The notes: generated by a model not told the origin, from the letters alone. Shown: positions 1 through 11,230, counted from the first letter of the stretch. The stretch is DNA of 64,000 nucleotides from Cliona cf. orientalis (GCA_963930775.1 OZ005700.1:6148609-6212608), one strand, 5' to 3'. A program made the numbers and translations.

Positions 1-108
1 AAGAAAGTAAAAAGTCTAATTTTGTTTTCAAAAAGTACCATAATATGATGACAAAAATAGATTCCTGTCCCTCAGTATAAACATGATGACCGAGATAGAA
101 ATCATAAA

Positions 109-1185
109 TTATTGCACATAAATATGCAATAGGTCAAGGTAGAGGTCCTCGTTATCCTTATCCTCATCAGCACACACTCTGACCTCAATGTCCTCAGTGG
201 TGGGCTTTGGTAGATCTGTGCAGAACCAAGGCAGCCCTGGGCTCTCACAGCACTTCTCCTCATCATTGCTGCAACCCTCCCCGTCCCAAAGAGGATCACT
301 GACATCAAACTTGCCATCCCAGGACTTGGCAAACTCGCAGAAGTAGTTGTCACCAACAAACTTTGGAGGAGGTGCACCCTTGCCCCTGGCACAGGGACAC
401 AAGCCTCGGTAGTGCTCATCCCTATAGCCAGTCCAAGCAGCTCCCAGTGACCAGATATGCTTACGTGGATGGCCGTAAGTGATACTGATACCGTCAAGGT
501 AGGGGTCGTCAATGGTGCAGTGCTTACACTTGTAGCGGAAGAAAGGGTTGTTGGATCCAACTTGAAAAGCACGTGCACGACCGCAGACTCTCTGATATTG
601 GATGTAGTTGGAGGGAATCTTGATGGATTGGCAGCCCTTGTCAATATTTTTTGCACACAGCCTCTTTCCCTGCTTTTCAATCAGGTAGAACCCACTAGGG
701 CAGTCCTGGTAGGGGTCACTGAGGTCAAGGTTGGCCACTCTCATCCAGCCCTGGGTAGGGCCAAATATTGGAATGTCCATCTTTTGCATCTCACAGTACA
801 TCTTAGCAGGTTGAGCACCAGTGATTGTCTTCGGTCCATGAAGCCAATACCATCCAGAGGGTGTACCAGGCTTAGCGTAGCAGAGTTCCTTGCAGGAGGG
901 AGCTGGGTACTTCTCCTTCTGGCCAAGGTGGATAAACTCCTGAAGGATGAAGCTAATCTCAAAAACTGTCTCTATGAGGATGTCCAGATCTTCTTGTAAG
1001 CTGTCCTCCAGCTTGTCCAGGGCATCAGCTGAGCAGCACTGAGCCCCTCCAGATCTCCTCTGACGAATCCATTGCTCAAACGAGTTTAGAGCTGTTCTGG
1101 ACTCTGCAACAGCTGCTGGTTCACTCTCAGCACAGATACAAGATCCCAGCAGTGCAGCCAGAAGTATTAGTGTCTTTAAGAGCAT
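109..1185 (-). CDS. Secreted cysteine-rich protein, fibrinogen-like lead-in (paralog A)
   Basis: Intronless ORF of 358 codons. Residues 1-19 (MLLKTLILLAALLGSCICA) form a clear signal peptide, so the product is secreted. An RQRR stretch near residue 42 could be a furin-type processing site. From about residue 93 (YPAPSCKEL, then YWL and KMYCEM) it resembles the start of a fibrinogen C-terminal domain (CxEL...G.Y.L...YC.M). The rest is a long cysteine-rich module, GWMRVANLDLSDP to DLLHIYVQ, that I recall only from sponge and cnidarian secreted proteins. A second copy lies at 17682-18800; it shares DGISITYG, the HIWS block, PCA.G and LPWFC.(D/E)L. Ligand and role are unknown; a lectin-like or matrix role is a guess. 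The ATG is preceded by a TATA box about 60 bp upstream, which supports this start. Confidence 0.85.
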   Translation of the reverse strand: MLLKTLILLAALLGSCICAESEPAAVAESRTALNSFEQWIRQRRSGGAQCCSADALDKLEDSLQEDLDILIETVFEISFILQEFIHLGQKEKYPAPSCKELCYAKPGTPSGWYWLHGPKTITGAQPAKMYCEMQKMDIPIFGPTQGWMRVANLDLSDPYQDCPSGFYLIEKQGKRLCAKNIDKGCQSIKIPSNYIQYQRVCGRARAFQVGSNNPFFRYKCKHCTIDDPYLDGISITYGHPRKHIWSLGAAWTGYRDEHYRGLCPCARGKGAPPPKFVGDNYFCEFAKSWDGKFDVSDPLWDGEGCSNDEEKCCESPGLPWFCTDLPKPTTEDIEVRVCADEDKDNEDLYLDLLHIYVQ

Positions 1186-1243
1186 CCTGACTTAGTAGTT
1201 AGCTTATTGGGACGTGCAGTGAGCTCTGTATGAGCACTCAACT

Positions 1244-1251
1244 GTTTTATA
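1244..1251 (-). promoter_or_regulatory. TATA box of paralog A
   Basis: The minus strand reads TATAAAACAGTTGAGTG, about 60 bp upstream of the ATG at 1185. The same block, TATAAAACGGTTGAGTG, occurs upstream of the paralog at 17682-18800, so the core promoter was duplicated with the gene or has been conserved since. Confidence 0.65.
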
Positions 1252-1563
1252 CTGTTAAGCATGGATCACATCCATCAGATTCACCCACGTACAAATCAAC
1301 TACCAACATACATCTAGTCAAAATACACTTTGCTAATTGCTAAAGTATGCTGCACTACAGGTCAACAATAAAAGCAACAAGAGAAAACAAGGAAACCAAA
1401 GTGAAACCTGCTAAGGTAAGATTAGCACCAATTCTGCAACATAAACTGTGTTGTCTGGGACAGGACGCACCCTCAACCATGATCAAAAGTACAGTGACAG
1501 ACAGTGAACTACTTTCCACAAGACTACAGACTACCAATCATTTCCCACCTCCTCCAGAGGAAA
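1252..1563. other. Intergenic, no gene recognised
   Basis: AT-rich upstream flank of paralog A. Only short ORFs without recognisable motifs are present. The right part may already belong to the retroelement relic that starts at about 1564. Confidence 0.5.
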
Positions 1564-1956
1564 GAAGTAATCCTGGTTGTGACTGACATTTTCAGCAAGT
1601 GGGTCGAAGCTTTTGCCCTTCACTCAGTGGATACAAACACTGGCCACTGTACTATTCAATGAAATTATTTGTTGGTTTGGAGTATCTTTACCCCTACACA
1701 GCAAACCTGACGAGTCAAGTGATTTCATCTCTCTGCAAAATGCCTAGGAATTAAACGTACATTTTGTACATAAACAACTGGTTATCATCCACAAGGCAAT
1801 GGACAAGTGGAGCAGTTCAATTGCATATTGAAAGCAATGCTAGCCAAATTAGTTAAGACCAGCACATCCCAAATTGTGTACAGAACAGTGCTTCATGAGC
1901 CTATATATTATTCTCCCTTAGAGTTAATCTTGGTCAATCACCAAACCTTCCAGGGC
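1564..1956 (+). mobile_element. Ty3/gypsy-type integrase relic (fossil)
   Basis: Short fossil of the integrase core of a Ty3/gypsy-like LTR retrotransposon. The recognisable parts, in order, are the DIFSKWVEAFAL block, the GYHPQGNGQVEQFN block and a downstream segment ending near SPLELI. Only this fragment is seen; no LTRs, reverse transcriptase, gag or envelope were found. It is broken in several places and looks old. Confidence 0.75.
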
Positions 1957-2639
1957 AGTGTGAAATATAATGGTCGGCCATCGGCCAAAATCTGAGAAAA
2001 ATGGCTCCATGGCCGCCGTAACTGCTCCTGGTCGGACATGATGGCCATCAGTATAGTATAGTGTGGGGATGTTAGTAGTTCCAGTTTACTTGAGACTCAC
2101 TTAGCTTATAACTTCTACTGACCTGTGCTATGGTTTGTGGTAGCTGCACCGCTAACTCTGCAGCTGTGTGCCCTCTGTAGCTAGTGCATGTATGTACTGC
2201 ATCAGTTGCAGCTGTTCTTAAAATCTGCTGAAGCTAGTAAGTGTACAGGCATATGACTTATAAAGCACTGCATTATTTGTATGCATGTATGTTCAACCAC
2301 CAGAACTGAATGAATGAGGCACACGGAAAGAATAAAGCTAGACATGACACCCTCACCAGAAAAATCGCTCTACTATCCAGCAGAACTGGATCCGTCTTTC
2401 CTGATAGGAGCGGCAATTGAATGCACAACATACAATGGACCAAGTTATAGATACAGACTCTAACATGGACATTTGCACCGATAAAGAAATAGACAGCATC
2501 ATTTCTGACAAAGGCTTAGACAATCAATGTACCTTCTAACTATCGCACATCATCCCAATATCTAGAATAAACTTTGCTGTTGTCACAATAAGACATTTAA
2601 GAAGTGATTAAGAGAGTTTTTGTAAATGCTGAGTGAGGA
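1957..2639. other. No gene recognised
   Basis: Between the integrase relic and the next repeat. No ORF longer than about 60 codons with a recognisable motif on either strand. It is probably a mix of old transposon flanks. Confidence 0.4.
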
Positions 2640-2960
2640 GTGCAGGGTACTAGACAAAATTTAGAACAGGCTAGCATTGTCAACTTGCTTCTGACAGGCC
2701 TAGGGGACCACATCCACACAATAGTACTATCACAGAGTTGGAAATGGCAATTAAAGTCGTACTTGAAAATGAACATGACCGCAGAACGGTGGCCAGTAGA
2801 TGGACCGTGTTTAAGGATCTAAGTATATCGAGGAACTTAAAGATATTTGTCTATTGCCCATCCAAAATGTGATCTTCAACTGAGCAGGATCACTTTGAAG
2901 AGGGTCAACCCTTACTAGTGCAGAGGAGGGTCAGCTGAAACTAAGCAGGGTCACTTAATT
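2640..2960 (+). repeat. Dispersed repeat family A, copy 1
   Basis: Matches 8728-8960. Shared blocks include GACAGGCCTAG, ATCACAGAG.TGGAAATGG, GTGGCCAGTA.ATGGAC and a TTTGTCTAT.GC.CA.CCAA block. The short ORF here has no recognisable domain. The shared stretch reads like a fragment of an older coding element, but I could not assign a family. Confidence 0.6.
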
Positions 2961-3051
2961 TTGAAAAGTGCCAACTTACAAGTGCACAGGACATGATAGG
3001 CTCAAGTGCTCTGGAGAGTCCACCAATAATTATTAATAACAAATACAAGCT

Positions 3052-3831
3052 AGTTAGTGCACTAAAAGAAGTTTTGACCATAGATCATTATCTATGATGG
3101 CACAAGGTCTAACACAGAAAGAGGAACAGCCACTTTAGCTAAAATCCCCAGTTTTACAACCAGCATAGACCAAATATTACCCCTTGGTTTGAAGGAAAAC
3201 GGAGGTATTGTCATATCCGACGTATGAAATCTAGATACAAAAATATGTCCAATGGCAGATGCCTGCTTCAATAATATCAAGCTACCAACCTGTCATAAGA
3301 ATTGAGACAGCTTTTTCTCAAAAATGGACGAGGGGATATCCAATTCTCTTCTCTATTTTGGAAGGCTGTAACAGTGAATGCATATCTCATTACACTTCAA
3401 TAACAATAATATTATAGTTTTGATCAAAAGTGTATGAGCAATGTTGAATACAATTGTAAATATTTGAATTGAAAACGGTACTCGTAAATGTAGGAGAAAA
3501 CAAGCACATAGTCTCCTTTTCAAGTATGCCTTCTACGGATGCTGAGGCCTTAGCCAACGCCATAAAGGAGACTTTGGCAGTGTTTTGAAGCCGGACTAAG
3601 AGTTTTTCCTCCAAGCAAAGTGTGATGACTCTGGTGTGTGGTGCGGAGTTTTTCCAGACATACTGGACTAAGAAATTATAGATAAAGCTGTTGTTAATGT
3701 TGTGATGATTTAAGAAGCCTATACAAGAGGTTAGCCACTGGGCATTTTTAATATTAGATTTAATAGGCTCTTTTATACAGGCCAGGGAGTCTATGCGCAC
3801 TGTAGGTGGACATCCTGATGAGAACAAGATA
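3052..3831. repeat. Tandem repeat family T, copy 1 (about 780 bp)
   Basis: Begins GTTAGTGCACTAAAAGAAG and ends near GTAGGTGGACATCCTGATGA. It matches 4050-4882 along its whole length at roughly 85-90% by eye, including TTTGGAAGGCTGTAACAGTG and CAATGGCAGATGCCTGCTTC. Open frames exist on both strands in both copies, but none carries a domain I recognise and none is consistently open. Confidence 0.75.
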
Positions 3832-4049
3832 GTTAGTGCACAAAAAAAAGTTTTGACCATAGATCATTATCTATGATGGCACAAAGTCTAACATAGAAAG
3901 AGGAACAGTCACTTTAGCTAAAATCCCCAGTTTTACAACCAGCCTACGCCAAATATTACCCCATCAGGGTCAACATCAGTTGGACAGAACATAAACAAGA
4001 TATAATCACACCGGTTTGGTGTATGATGCAATCTAATTATTAACACTAG
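3832..4049. repeat. Tandem repeat family T, internally deleted copy 2
   Basis: Starts with the same GTTAGTGCAC block as copies 1 and 3, then jumps to the shared 3' end (CATCAGGGTCAACATCAGTT and TGGACAGAACATAA). It is therefore a head-to-tail copy that has lost about 600 bp of its middle. Confidence 0.7.
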
Positions 4050-4882
4050 TTAGTGCACTAAAAGAGAAGTTTCTATCATTGATTGTCATGGCACAAAGTC
4101 TAACATAGAAAAAGGAACAGTCACTTTAGCTAATATCCTCAGTTTTACAACTGGCCTACGCCCTTGGTTTAGTTTGAAGGAAAACGGAGGTATTGTTATA
4201 TCTGACCTACAAAATCTAGATACAAAAATATATATATCCAATGGCAGATGCCTGCTTCAATAATATCAAGCTACCAACCTGTCATCATAATCGAGATAGT
4301 GTTCTCAAATGGATGAAGGATCCAACTCTCTTCTCTATTTTGGAAGGCTGTAACAGTGAATGCACATCTCATTACACTTCAATAACAATACTATAGTTTT
4401 GATCGAAACTGCATGAGCAATGGTGAATACGATTGTAATGATTATTACATTGAAAACGGTGCTCATAAATGTAAAAGAAAACAGGCGTATAGTCTCCTTT
4501 CCTTCTATGAATGTCGAGGCCTTAGTTAAGGCCATAAGGAGACTTCAAGAGTTTATCCTCCAAGCAAAGTGTGACGACTATGGCGTGTGGTGTGGGGTTT
4601 TTCTAGACATATTGGACCAAGAAATCATTGATAAAGTCATTAACATTGTGATGATTCAGAAGCCTATACAAGAGGTTAGCCACTGTGCCTCTTTAATATT
4701 TAAGTTGGATAGATTTAATGCGCTCTTTTATACAGGCGAGGGAGTCTATGCCCCCTCCAAGCACTGTAGGTGGACTTCCTGATGATGCTACCAGGTTGCC
4801 TCCATCAGGGTCAACATCAGTTGGACAGAACATAATATGTACAATCACACCAGTTTGGTATGATGCAATATCTAATATCATA
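4050..4882. repeat. Tandem repeat family T, copy 3
   Basis: Third head-to-tail copy, about 830 bp. A 120-codon plus-strand ORF (4420-4782) is open here but interrupted in copy 1, so it is probably not a working gene. A reverse frame reading DVDPDGGNLVASSGSPP is also open here only in part. No function is proposed. Confidence 0.7.
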
Positions 4883-5632
4883 TTACAAGTATGTTTAATG
4901 TCACAATCATGGGATAGTGTGGCTAGCATGCATGATCATCTATTAACAGTACATGCTCACAAAACAGTTCATGCATAAACAATATCCTGCCTGGGCAAGA
5001 TTGTCCATTAGTACCGTGCGCATGCGCAGAAGGAAGCGGTTGCATAGGCCACACCCCTTGGCAAAGCAAGCAAGTGTGCTATGGCAACGTTCTCGCTCTG
5101 CTCGAACGTTGCTACCGGACTACTGACAGGTATAAACAGATCTAGACCTCGCCTCTCGCTTCGCTCGAAGCTCGGTGGCTAGCGCCAGCGCCTGCTTAGC
5201 AGGCCAGGCCTTTCGAAATGCGCGGCGCTTTCGCGCCGATCGTTCGATCGACAATGCGTCTCTAGCTGTAGCTATGGCCCGAGGCATGAAGGCCACTCTT
5301 CTTTGTGCACACGGCCCTACAGTTCTGACCTATCCTGAGCTTTGTAGTGCGACTCGTTCATAGCAACCGGGCGCATCCAAGACGCGTATCCATGCCCTCA
5401 TGTACTCGAGTCGATCGAACTCGCGATCGATGCTCGATGACATGATATGGCCGGCCGGCCGCGCCGAGCGCGCGGCGCTTTGCGCCTCGTGCATCTCCAT
5501 GGTTACCATGTTTTTTGCACACGACCCTACCGTTCTGACCAATCGGGTGCGTTATGACACAAAACGACACTTTCTGAAAATATTTTTCGTTGTATATAGT
5601 ATAATGATGTGTACTATACAGGGAAGCCGATA
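4883..5632. repeat. Dispersed repeat family B, copy 1
   Basis: Runs from ACAAGTATGTTTAATGTCAC to about TTTTCGTTGTATATAGTATA. The same order of blocks recurs at 12197-13470 and 16521-17626: CAATCATGGGATA, GTACATGCTCACAAAA, GCAAGATTGTCCATT, AGACCTCGCCTCT.GCTTCG, GCGCCTGCTTAGCAGGC, CATAGCAACCGGGCGCATCC. The middle is CpG-rich with several short palindromes (GATCGTTCGATCGAC, CCGGCCGGCC). Part of it (about 5225-5325) is repeated again at 5473-5545. Not recognisably coding. Confidence 0.75.
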
Positions 5633-6240
5633 GATGCACTTGCAACTCTCTGGTGACTTGGTAGCATGCAGCTCAGAGGTCAGCTTCTCTTGGGTGACCT
5701 GCGTTGTGATCGTGATCGTGAGTCACAAGAAATTGCAGGTTCAAGGTTAGCCTGAGTGAGGGATGGAGCCTGTTCACTTAATTTCAACTGACAAAATCAC
5801 TGTGGCCAAGAGAAAATTTAAAGACACTGACCGAATACCTACAGGTCTAATAAAACGTTGGAGGAAGAATTGGATCCCTGCCTATTCTTTTAGGCCATAC
5901 TAGCAGCAGGATTGAAGATCCAGACGTCAGAGAAGACTCCCACTCGTTATTCACCCATCAAATTAAGGAGGGGAGAGCTCGAGTGTGACAAACATGGTTA
6001 TGAAAACTTGCATTCATGTACCTGTGAGACATTAATCACCACAACAGTGACTGTCTCCATTTATCACATTGATGTTTTGTCCATATTTCACTATCACCCC
6101 TGAATTTGTTGTCATCACTATTGTGTGTGCCTATATAAGCCACTGGCCCAGTGTGTATGTCAGACCTCAATTCTTCCCAATCTAGATTGATCTACTCACT
6201 TTAAGAGTATCAGAGGCACCAATAATTGAAGAGGAATGGA
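5633..6240. other. No gene recognised
   Basis: Unique-looking sequence with only short ORFs. A 63-codon plus-strand ORF at 5912-6103 has no motif I recognise. Confidence 0.4.
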
Positions 6241-6740
6241 TTGGAGCTAGCAAGCAATTTGAAATGATATGGAACTTTCAAACTGCATTGGTAAAATTTT
6301 AATAATGTGTACATACATCATTAATCATGCTAATACTACACCATGTACACATCACAGGACCAGATACCCCTCCACCCATTATAGTCCCTAGAGCTGCTGG
6401 CACTACAATTCTATTGGGGATTGATAATATTCGAAGTGCTAAGAAAGCTGAAGCATTGCTGTCCAATTCTTTAATGGTTTTCACATAATGCATGCCTAAG
6501 TGGAGAGCTAAAGCCTCAAACATCAGTTTATTATCACCTCTCACTCCACCTTCTGCAATACATGGTCAAACGCACCCTCATGTATTGGCCTAGCTGTGAT
6601 TATCCATACCTGCAGGACCATCCTGACCTGATGCTGTTTTTGCACTACTATCCACTAAAGTGGTAGTGGGCATCACAGACAGCTTATTAAGAACCACAGA
6701 ACAAGTTTTAGTGCTTGCCAGCATTAATGTCCCCAAATTC
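6241..6740. repeat. Dispersed repeat family C, copy 1
   Basis: The right part shares long blocks with 11231-11515: TTATCACCTCTCACTCCACC, AACGCACCCTCATGT and GTGGTAGTG.GCATCA.AGAC. A minus-strand frame (6299-6544) encodes RGDNKLMFEALALHLGMHYV and a hydrophobic stretch; I could not assign it to a family. Confidence 0.6.
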
Positions 6741-7020
6741 ATTTCCACATAACTTTTTTCCAATTACGCTTGTTACAAAGTAATAGCATATCTGTAATCA
6801 GGTAAATGAGCACTATAATATAGGATTTTGTCCGGTCTCGAAAGCGAAATCTAAAATTCGACCAATGAAATCACAGTTCTTGTACTCGTTTCTGTAGTAA
6901 CGCGTGACGTCAAGCCAATTAACATGCTAGTTCGCGATTGTGCAAGTGTCAAAATCACTGTCAGAAAGAAGTCTCAAGTTCGATTATCGATTGTCTCTCC
7001 AAGTTTATCTCTTTTTACGA

Positions 7021-8123
7021 TGGCTGAAGTGAGTACTCCCTCTGGATCCTCGGGCAGGACAACCTGGAAACGCAAGCGACAGCTCCTTTCGAAGATCCAA
7101 GCCATGGCGGCTGCTAAGCGAGCGGCCTGTTCGACACCCACGAGCGTCGAAGAACCCCACTCGACTGAAGGCCCGGCGTTGTCACCACCGGCTCCAGAGA
7201 GCGAACTTGATGCTCCAGGGAGCACGATGGAAGCTTCAACGGTGGACCACGACTACCTGATAAGTGAGAATAGCAAGCACAAAGACAGCAACGATGACAA
7301 ACTCGAGTTCGACGAAAGCAAGGCCCAGGAGATATGAAGACTGGATTGTCTCCTTGAGGCTGGAACAGCACAGAATGCTGTCCGTGAATCTCATGGAGTC
7401 CTTCAAGACCAGGCAAAGTATGACTGTCAAGAACGCAGCTACAGAGGCAGGGCCTATCGTTGGTTTCAACAAGAAGACGGTCAGACGACATCACAATGAC
7501 TTCTTCCAAAACAAAGGACACCTGACAGAGTCTCGAAGAGGAAAGTACGAGAGGTACTGCGTTTACCACGACGAGGATCTTAACCAAAAAGCTTGAGAGT
7601 GGGTCCGAGAGCATGCCTTCAAAAAGGGTGAGCCTAACATGATGGCAGAAGCGTTCTGCGAATATGCCAACAACCACCTTTGCCATCCTCTCACCTTCCT
7701 GCTTTCTTCCCTCGTTCGATCTCCTTAAAAACTGCAATCCGATGGTTGCATGAGCGGGAAGATGTCGTCAAGCACAGGGAGCAATACCTCAAGCAGATGG
7801 AGGACCTGCGCAAAGCTTACCAGCCATCTCCTCAGTGTTCAGACGAGGAGCCAAGGGTGCAGAACGAAGACAAAGAAGATTGCAGTTTTTTGCCAAAGTT
7901 CCACTGCGAGTTAAATCCCATTGAGAGAGTCTGGGGCCACTCTAAAAGATACTGTCGAGCGTACACCAACTTTATACTGATGAAACTGCGTTAATAATTA
8001 ATCCAGCATTAGAATCTGTGTCTTTAGGAAGGCTAGGGACTATGAGAGAGCTTATTTGGAATGCCCTAAGGCTGGAAAAGAAGTGGGAGAAGCTGTGAAA
8101 AATATAAATCACATAGAAGGTTT
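7021..8123 (+). mobile_element. Decayed DDE transposase gene, internally deleted (element 1)
   Basis: A plain DNA transposon of a DDE family common in sponges and cnidarians, probably within the wide Tc1/mariner-IS630 (DDE_3-like) group. The start at ATG 7021 (MAEVSTPSGSSGRTTWKRKR) follows an untranslated leader. The N-terminal helix-turn-helix region is in another frame (about 7319-7650, GFNKKTVRRHHNDFFQNKG). It then jumps from TAIRWLH straight to EREDVVKHREQYLKQMEDL, and from QCSDEEPRVQNEDKED to LPKFHCELNPIERVWGHSK. Compared with element 2, the region with both catalytic aspartates (HDES and FDHSSC) is missing and only the final Glu block remains. At least two more frameshifts follow; the C-terminal ARDYERAYLECPKAGKEVGE lies in a different frame near 8030-8100. 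It cannot be active. Confidence 0.8.
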
Positions 8124-8727
8124 TTTTCAGAAATTATTTAATTTTACCCATATTTTATCCTTCCGATTTTGTTATTTAGCGGTTTATAATTCTGTTAGCC
8201 CAAAATCTTGATTGCAGCTACTACGTCACTATTTACACTTCTAGGCTCTAACTCCTGTTTGCAAACAGCTGTTCATAATCTAATCTATAGTTGTGACGGC
8301 TACCACGTGTGCAGCCTGTGGAAGGACTTTGAGGGCTTCACGCTATACGATGCTGGAGAAATTTTGATTTTTGCGATACTCCATTTTCAATAAATATCGC
8401 AAGGGGCGTGCCGCGAAAATTATTATGGGCAGGGTCTAAATGTAGCTGAATGCTTGCAGTATCTGTGCAAGAAGTTTTATGACCATAGATAATTGCATTA
8501 TTGAGTTGTGCACCATTAACTTCATGGATGTCATTGGGGACATCAATGCTGGCAGGCACTATTCCCTTGTAGTTGACAAAGGAGGAGCCAGAATTCATAG
8601 GTGCCTAACCTAATGTATGCAAATGAAAATAAAGCAAGGTACGGTATATGTCCATGTGCACATGTATTATGCAAAATGACAGTTCCCTCTGATGGACAAT
8701 TAGTGGTAGAATAATAGACCATGTTCT
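8124..8727. other. Flank of element 1 with a possible Harbinger-like scrap
   Basis: Mostly non-coding. A minus-strand frame (8338-8598) starts MNSGSSFVNYKG, which recalls the SGS..FNYKG block of PIF/Harbinger DDE transposases. The same block recurs, damaged, on the minus strand near 11540-11575. This is too little to call an element. Confidence 0.3.
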
Positions 8728-8960
8728 GACAGGCCTAGTGGAATCATATTCATACACAAGTACCATCACAGAGCTGGAAATGGTAATGAAGCAAAACAAT
8801 CTATCACAGAGCTGGAAATGGCAATTAAGCGAAAACAAGATTTTAAAGATTTAAGAATAAGACGGCAAGACAGTGGCCAGTATATAGATGGACTGCCTTT
8901 AAGATTGATTCAAGGAACATTTGTTTGTCTATGGCTCACCCAAGCTGCGATCTCAAGGTG
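8728..8960 (+). repeat. Dispersed repeat family A, copy 2
   Basis: Same family as 2640-2960. It contains a local direct duplication of ATCACAGAGCTGGAAATGG (about 8763 and 8802), which copy 1 has only once. Confidence 0.6.
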
Positions 8961-9357
8961 ACTCTGAGGATTAATAGTGTAAAAGCTGGTTCACAATTAT
9001 TATGATGTAAGGGCCTACGTCCATCGTACATGCGTTTTATCGAGTACGCATGTGCACACATACCAGCTGCTGCAAATTGCGAGCTATTGTCATGGAGGTG
9101 GACGTGAATTGCGAGGCAGAGTTGGAAATCAGTTTGCTTCTTGCTATTACTAAGAAGGAAAAAAGAAGAAATGGAATATAAACAGCAAGGAGACTGACTA
9201 TATGTCTATTCATTAGAATGTAGATGTATAATTAATTGGAACTTTGGATTTGTGGTAGGCACTGAATTGAATTGGAAGTGTTCATTTGGAGTTGTGTTGA
9301 TTAGGAGGTATCATTATGGTGATTATATACATGTACGTGTTTAAAAAGTAACTACTT

Positions 9358-9790
9358 TTGATGGGATGACTCCTGCTGCAAATGTATCTGTGCATGGTTT
9401 GTTGGTGTTAGTCCCTCGCGAACGGAACAGTGAATATTTTGATGGGATCATAACTGATGGTGATTGTAAGCTACAATTTGTAAATTAGTCGAATGCAGCA
9501 TAAGAAAGTTGCGCTATTTTGGAGAGCAAAGAAATCATTTTTGAAGAATTGTGAAGTAAAAAGATCTCACCATGGTGACAAGATGGACATTGTGCTAAAG
9601 AATATAGCTAACTCAAGTTGTGGAATCGACTAAGAGCTTTGAAGATGCTAGAGTAGTTGGAGAGGGAGAAGAGATTACCATGTGCACAATTGAACAGCGA
9701 GATAACTTTGACAAGGTGGATGTACGTTGCCAAGTTCTCAAGGTGAAGGAACCAGCTGCAGTTGGAGTTCATGAAAGTAGGATGACCACA
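9358..9790 (+). pseudogene. OB-fold-like (RPA-type) fragment upstream of DDE element 2
   Basis: Pieces in shifting frames read NSEYFDGIITDGDCKLQFV, then RMQHKKVALFWRAKKSFLKN and CEVKRSHHGDKMDIVLKN, then QVVESTKSFEDARVVGEGEE. The pattern of a small beta-rich domain with FDG..TDG, a basic middle and V..S....... is like the RPA-related OB-fold ORFs I recall from sponge and cnidarian transposon-rich loci. That link is from memory and is only moderate. At least two frame changes and one stop interrupt it. It sits directly upstream of, and on the same strand as, the DDE transposase at 9856-11061, so it may be the first ORF of the same element or an unrelated neighbour. Confidence 0.45.
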
Positions 9791-9855
9791 CACACTTACA
9801 GTTTTATTAATCACTACCATAGCACTACAATTAGGACACTGCTTGACTGGATTGG

Positions 9856-11061
9856 GTGAACCAAACCCTCCTCCCAAACCATGGTCTTGAGCCAGGATTT
9901 CCATGCAAAGTGAGTTCAGAAATAGCTAGAAAATGGCTACATGAGCTAGGGTTTAGCGTGATCGATGCAAAGAAGGGTACCTACATGGATGGCCACAAGC
10001 GGGAAGATGTGGTGGAATATCATGGTCAGTTCTTAAGAAAGATGATTGGGTTGGGATTTCTAAACAGGGAGAACGCACCGACTCCTGAAACTAAACAGGC
10101 TCTCCCTGAAGATCTCAAGACTCCGCGAACATATGTTATTGCCAAAACAGTAGTGCTCTTTCATGATGAATCTACATCCCAGGCGAATGACTATGAACGT
10201 ATCCAGTAGGGCACTAAAGATGATCATATGCTCGTTCTGAAGAGCAAAGATGCAGGCATCATAATATCAGATTTTGTATCCAAACAAGACGGATACTTGA
10301 AGCTCACTGATGACAAATTTGCTGCTGGGAAAGAGAATTTCCTCAGTTGAAGCAATATGCCAGTAGATCCATTGAATATGGTGAGAATCGTGATGGATAT
10401 TGGATTTCCGAACGTTTTTTGGAGCAGTTGAAGGACTGTGCACTGATAGCCGAGTGTAAATATCCCAGGGAACAAGGCTACAAGGTTGTTTGGGTGTTCG
10501 ACCACTCAAGTTGTTATGGGGCATATGCTGATGATGCTCTCATCGTAAGTCGAATGAATGGAAAACCTGGTGGTAAGCAACTCCTTCTACATGACACTAT
10601 CTGGAATTGTAAAGTTCAGAAGATGGTTTTGGCAAAGGGCCTGATCAAGTATTAAAAGAGCGAGGACAGTATCGCCCAGGCATGAAGTTTGATGAAATGA
10701 AAGAAGAAATTTCGACTCGCCCTGACTTTAAGAATGAATTGAAGATATTCTTAACAGTAAAGGATTTGGTTGTATCTTCTTGCCCAAGTTCCACTGTAAA
10801 CTGAACCCTATTGAGTGCTGTTGGGGTCAAGCCAAGCGAAACACCCAAGCGCACTGCAATTATACGATTGCTAAGACTTTGAAAGAATGTGCCGCAGGAC
10901 CTTGAGTGTGTTTCAGTTGAAAACATCAGAAATTATTACAGAAAATCTAGATGTTCTGTTTGGATACCTACAAGGGGTTGCAGGTGGCCCTCAGCTTGAG
11001 ACTCTTGTCAAGAAAATGAAACCAGTATACACGTCGCACCAAAGGGTTGGCATTGATGAAT
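9856..11061 (+). mobile_element. Decayed DDE transposase gene (element 2)
   Basis: Same family as element 1 but with the catalytic core still readable. The order is LLPNHGLEPGFPCKVSSEI, ARKWLHELGF, YMDGHKREDVVEYHGQFLRK, the first Asp in VVLFHDESTSQANDYER, ISDFVSKQDGYLKLTDDKF, IEYGENRDGYWISERFLEQL, the second Asp in VWVFDHSSCYGAYADDAL, NGKPGGKQLL, and the final Glu in LPKFHCKLNPIECCWGQAKR. The tail GVAGGPQLETLVKKMKPVYT ends at about 11061. Stops at about 10207 and 10348 and a frame change between about 10655 and 10780 show it is dead. It complements element 1: the part deleted there is present here. Confidence 0.8.
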
Positions 11062-11230
11062 AGTACACACATTTACATAATTTCAAGGTTTTTATTCCGT
11101 AAGCACGTTGGGAACTATGCCAAGATTATGTGTCCCAAATTTTGTAACTGTACCTTTATTAATCAATTCTTTGAAGCGCTTAATTAGTTTTCATTATATA
11201 AAATTTATAAAACATGCAGTGTTGAAATTA

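Noticed and set aside
457-999. 180-codon plus-strand ORF
   Set aside because: Antisense to the secreted-protein gene 109-1185, which has a signal peptide, a TATA box and a paralog.
5205-5480. GC-rich palindromic block as a CpG-island promoter
   Set aside because: It belongs to a dispersed repeat found three times in the window, and no gene starts next to it.
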